DNA of 64,000 bases from positions 62,001 to 126,000 of the forward strand of contig PXRX01000012.1 in the NCBI GenBank assembly GCA_003023195.1. Direction: 5' to 3'. Position numbers and translations under genes: made by a program. Under the pieces are notes generated by a model. That model ran no database searches. It had not been told where the DNA came from and saw only the letters and a program-made list of their open reading frames with translations. Shown piece by piece: positions 63,837-64,000 of this stretch (within the stretch, counting starts at the first letter, position 1; each line of letters begins with the position of its first letter). Origin of the DNA: Halobacteriales archaeon QS_8_69_26 (GTDB lineage Archaea > Halobacteriota > Halobacteria > Halobacteriales > SW-7-71-33).

Positions 63837-64000
63837 TCAGGAGGGTTCGCTCTCGCCGTCCATCCGGTCGGTCAGCGCACCGACAACGTCCGAGAGGTAG
63901 GCCGTCCCCCACGTGGCGACGAGTATCCCGCCGATGACGTCGAACACCAGGTCGAGCATCGTGTCCCCGAGGCCGTACTGGGTGAGGACCGACCCGCCGG
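63837..64000 (-). CDS. C-terminal part of a membrane protein, cut by the window edge
   Basis: The minus-strand frame entering from the right encodes GGSVLTQYGLGDTMLDLVFD, then a membrane helix (VIGGILVATWGTAYL), then SDVVGALTDRMDGESEPS and a stop. The YGLGDTMLDLVFDVIGG block recalls the last helix of small haloarchaeal polytopic proteins, but I cannot name the family. The start lies outside the window. Confidence 0.6.
   Translation of the reverse strand, partial: GGSVLTQYGLGDTMLDLVFDVIGGILVATWGTAYLSDVVGALTDRMDGESEPS

Overview
The window is a stretch of haloarchaeal (class Halobacteria) chromosome. The evidence is very high GC, acidic proteins, TATA/BRE-like promoters close to start codons, archaeal information-processing genes (TFB with a zinc ribbon, group II chaperonin, GatCA, ArgS), archaeal lipid genes (sn-glycerol-1-phosphate dehydrogenase, CDP-archaeol synthase, a geranylgeranyl-reductase-like flavoprotein), Tat-type lipoproteins and a PGF-CTERM surface protein. 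No species can be named from the sequence alone.

Layout. 0-9 kb: end of a DUF4870-like gene, asd, an FG-GAP lipoprotein, a gutted D-2-hydroxyacid dehydrogenase gene, an MFS exporter, a Tat-exported hydrolase, a broken enoyl-CoA hydratase gene, tspO and a reductase that lacks an FAD-binding segment. 9-18 kb: gltB, an NAD-dependent epimerase, egsA, a GIDE-like membrane protein and tbsP. 18-26 kb: the most unusual block, with a lone caspase-like CHAT protein, a MinD-fold protein with a non-canonical P-loop and a repeat tail, a divergent E1-like/YcaO fusion, and a YihY-type membrane protein with a long acidic linker. 26-30 kb: glnA divergent from lrp, then a thermosome subunit. 30-38 kb: SRAP, DUF2237, tRNA-Ser(GGA) with a nearby copy of its 3' end, ridA-ilvA, a PGF-CTERM protein and argS. 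38-42 kb: a disrupted rbkR overlapping ribB, an ABC exporter and a DUF998 protein. 42-52 kb: membrane proteins, ilvE, carS, a wHTH regulator, a PHP phosphoesterase, an AsnB-like synthetase, NUDIX and tfb. 52.3-54.3 kb: an AT-rich island with a lipoprotein and a cysteine-rich Tat serine protease. 54-64 kb: gatCA, monothiol glutaredoxin and BolA, HxlR, hisD and a methyltransferase, an A-type Fe-S carrier, dodecin, a PAP2 phosphatase and a peptide-type substrate-binding protein.

How the genes connect. asd, ilvA/ridA, ilvE and hisD serve amino acid synthesis. gltB and glnA/lrp serve ammonia assimilation. egsA, carS and the GGR-like gene serve lipid synthesis. rbkR/ribB and dodecin serve flavin supply and storage. 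Glutaredoxin, BolA and the A-type carrier serve Fe-S handling.

Three observations cut across the window. (1) A 20-bp palindrome, TTACNGTAANNTTACNGTAA, sits in at least six intergenic regions. (2) Several genes carry apparent internal deletions (D-2-hydroxyacid dehydrogenase, enoyl-CoA hydratase, the GGR-like protein, rbkR, probably a DUF3179-like protein), which is either real decay or an assembly problem. (3) Short tandem repeats of 23-54 bp recur in intergenic DNA and in linker-coding DNA.
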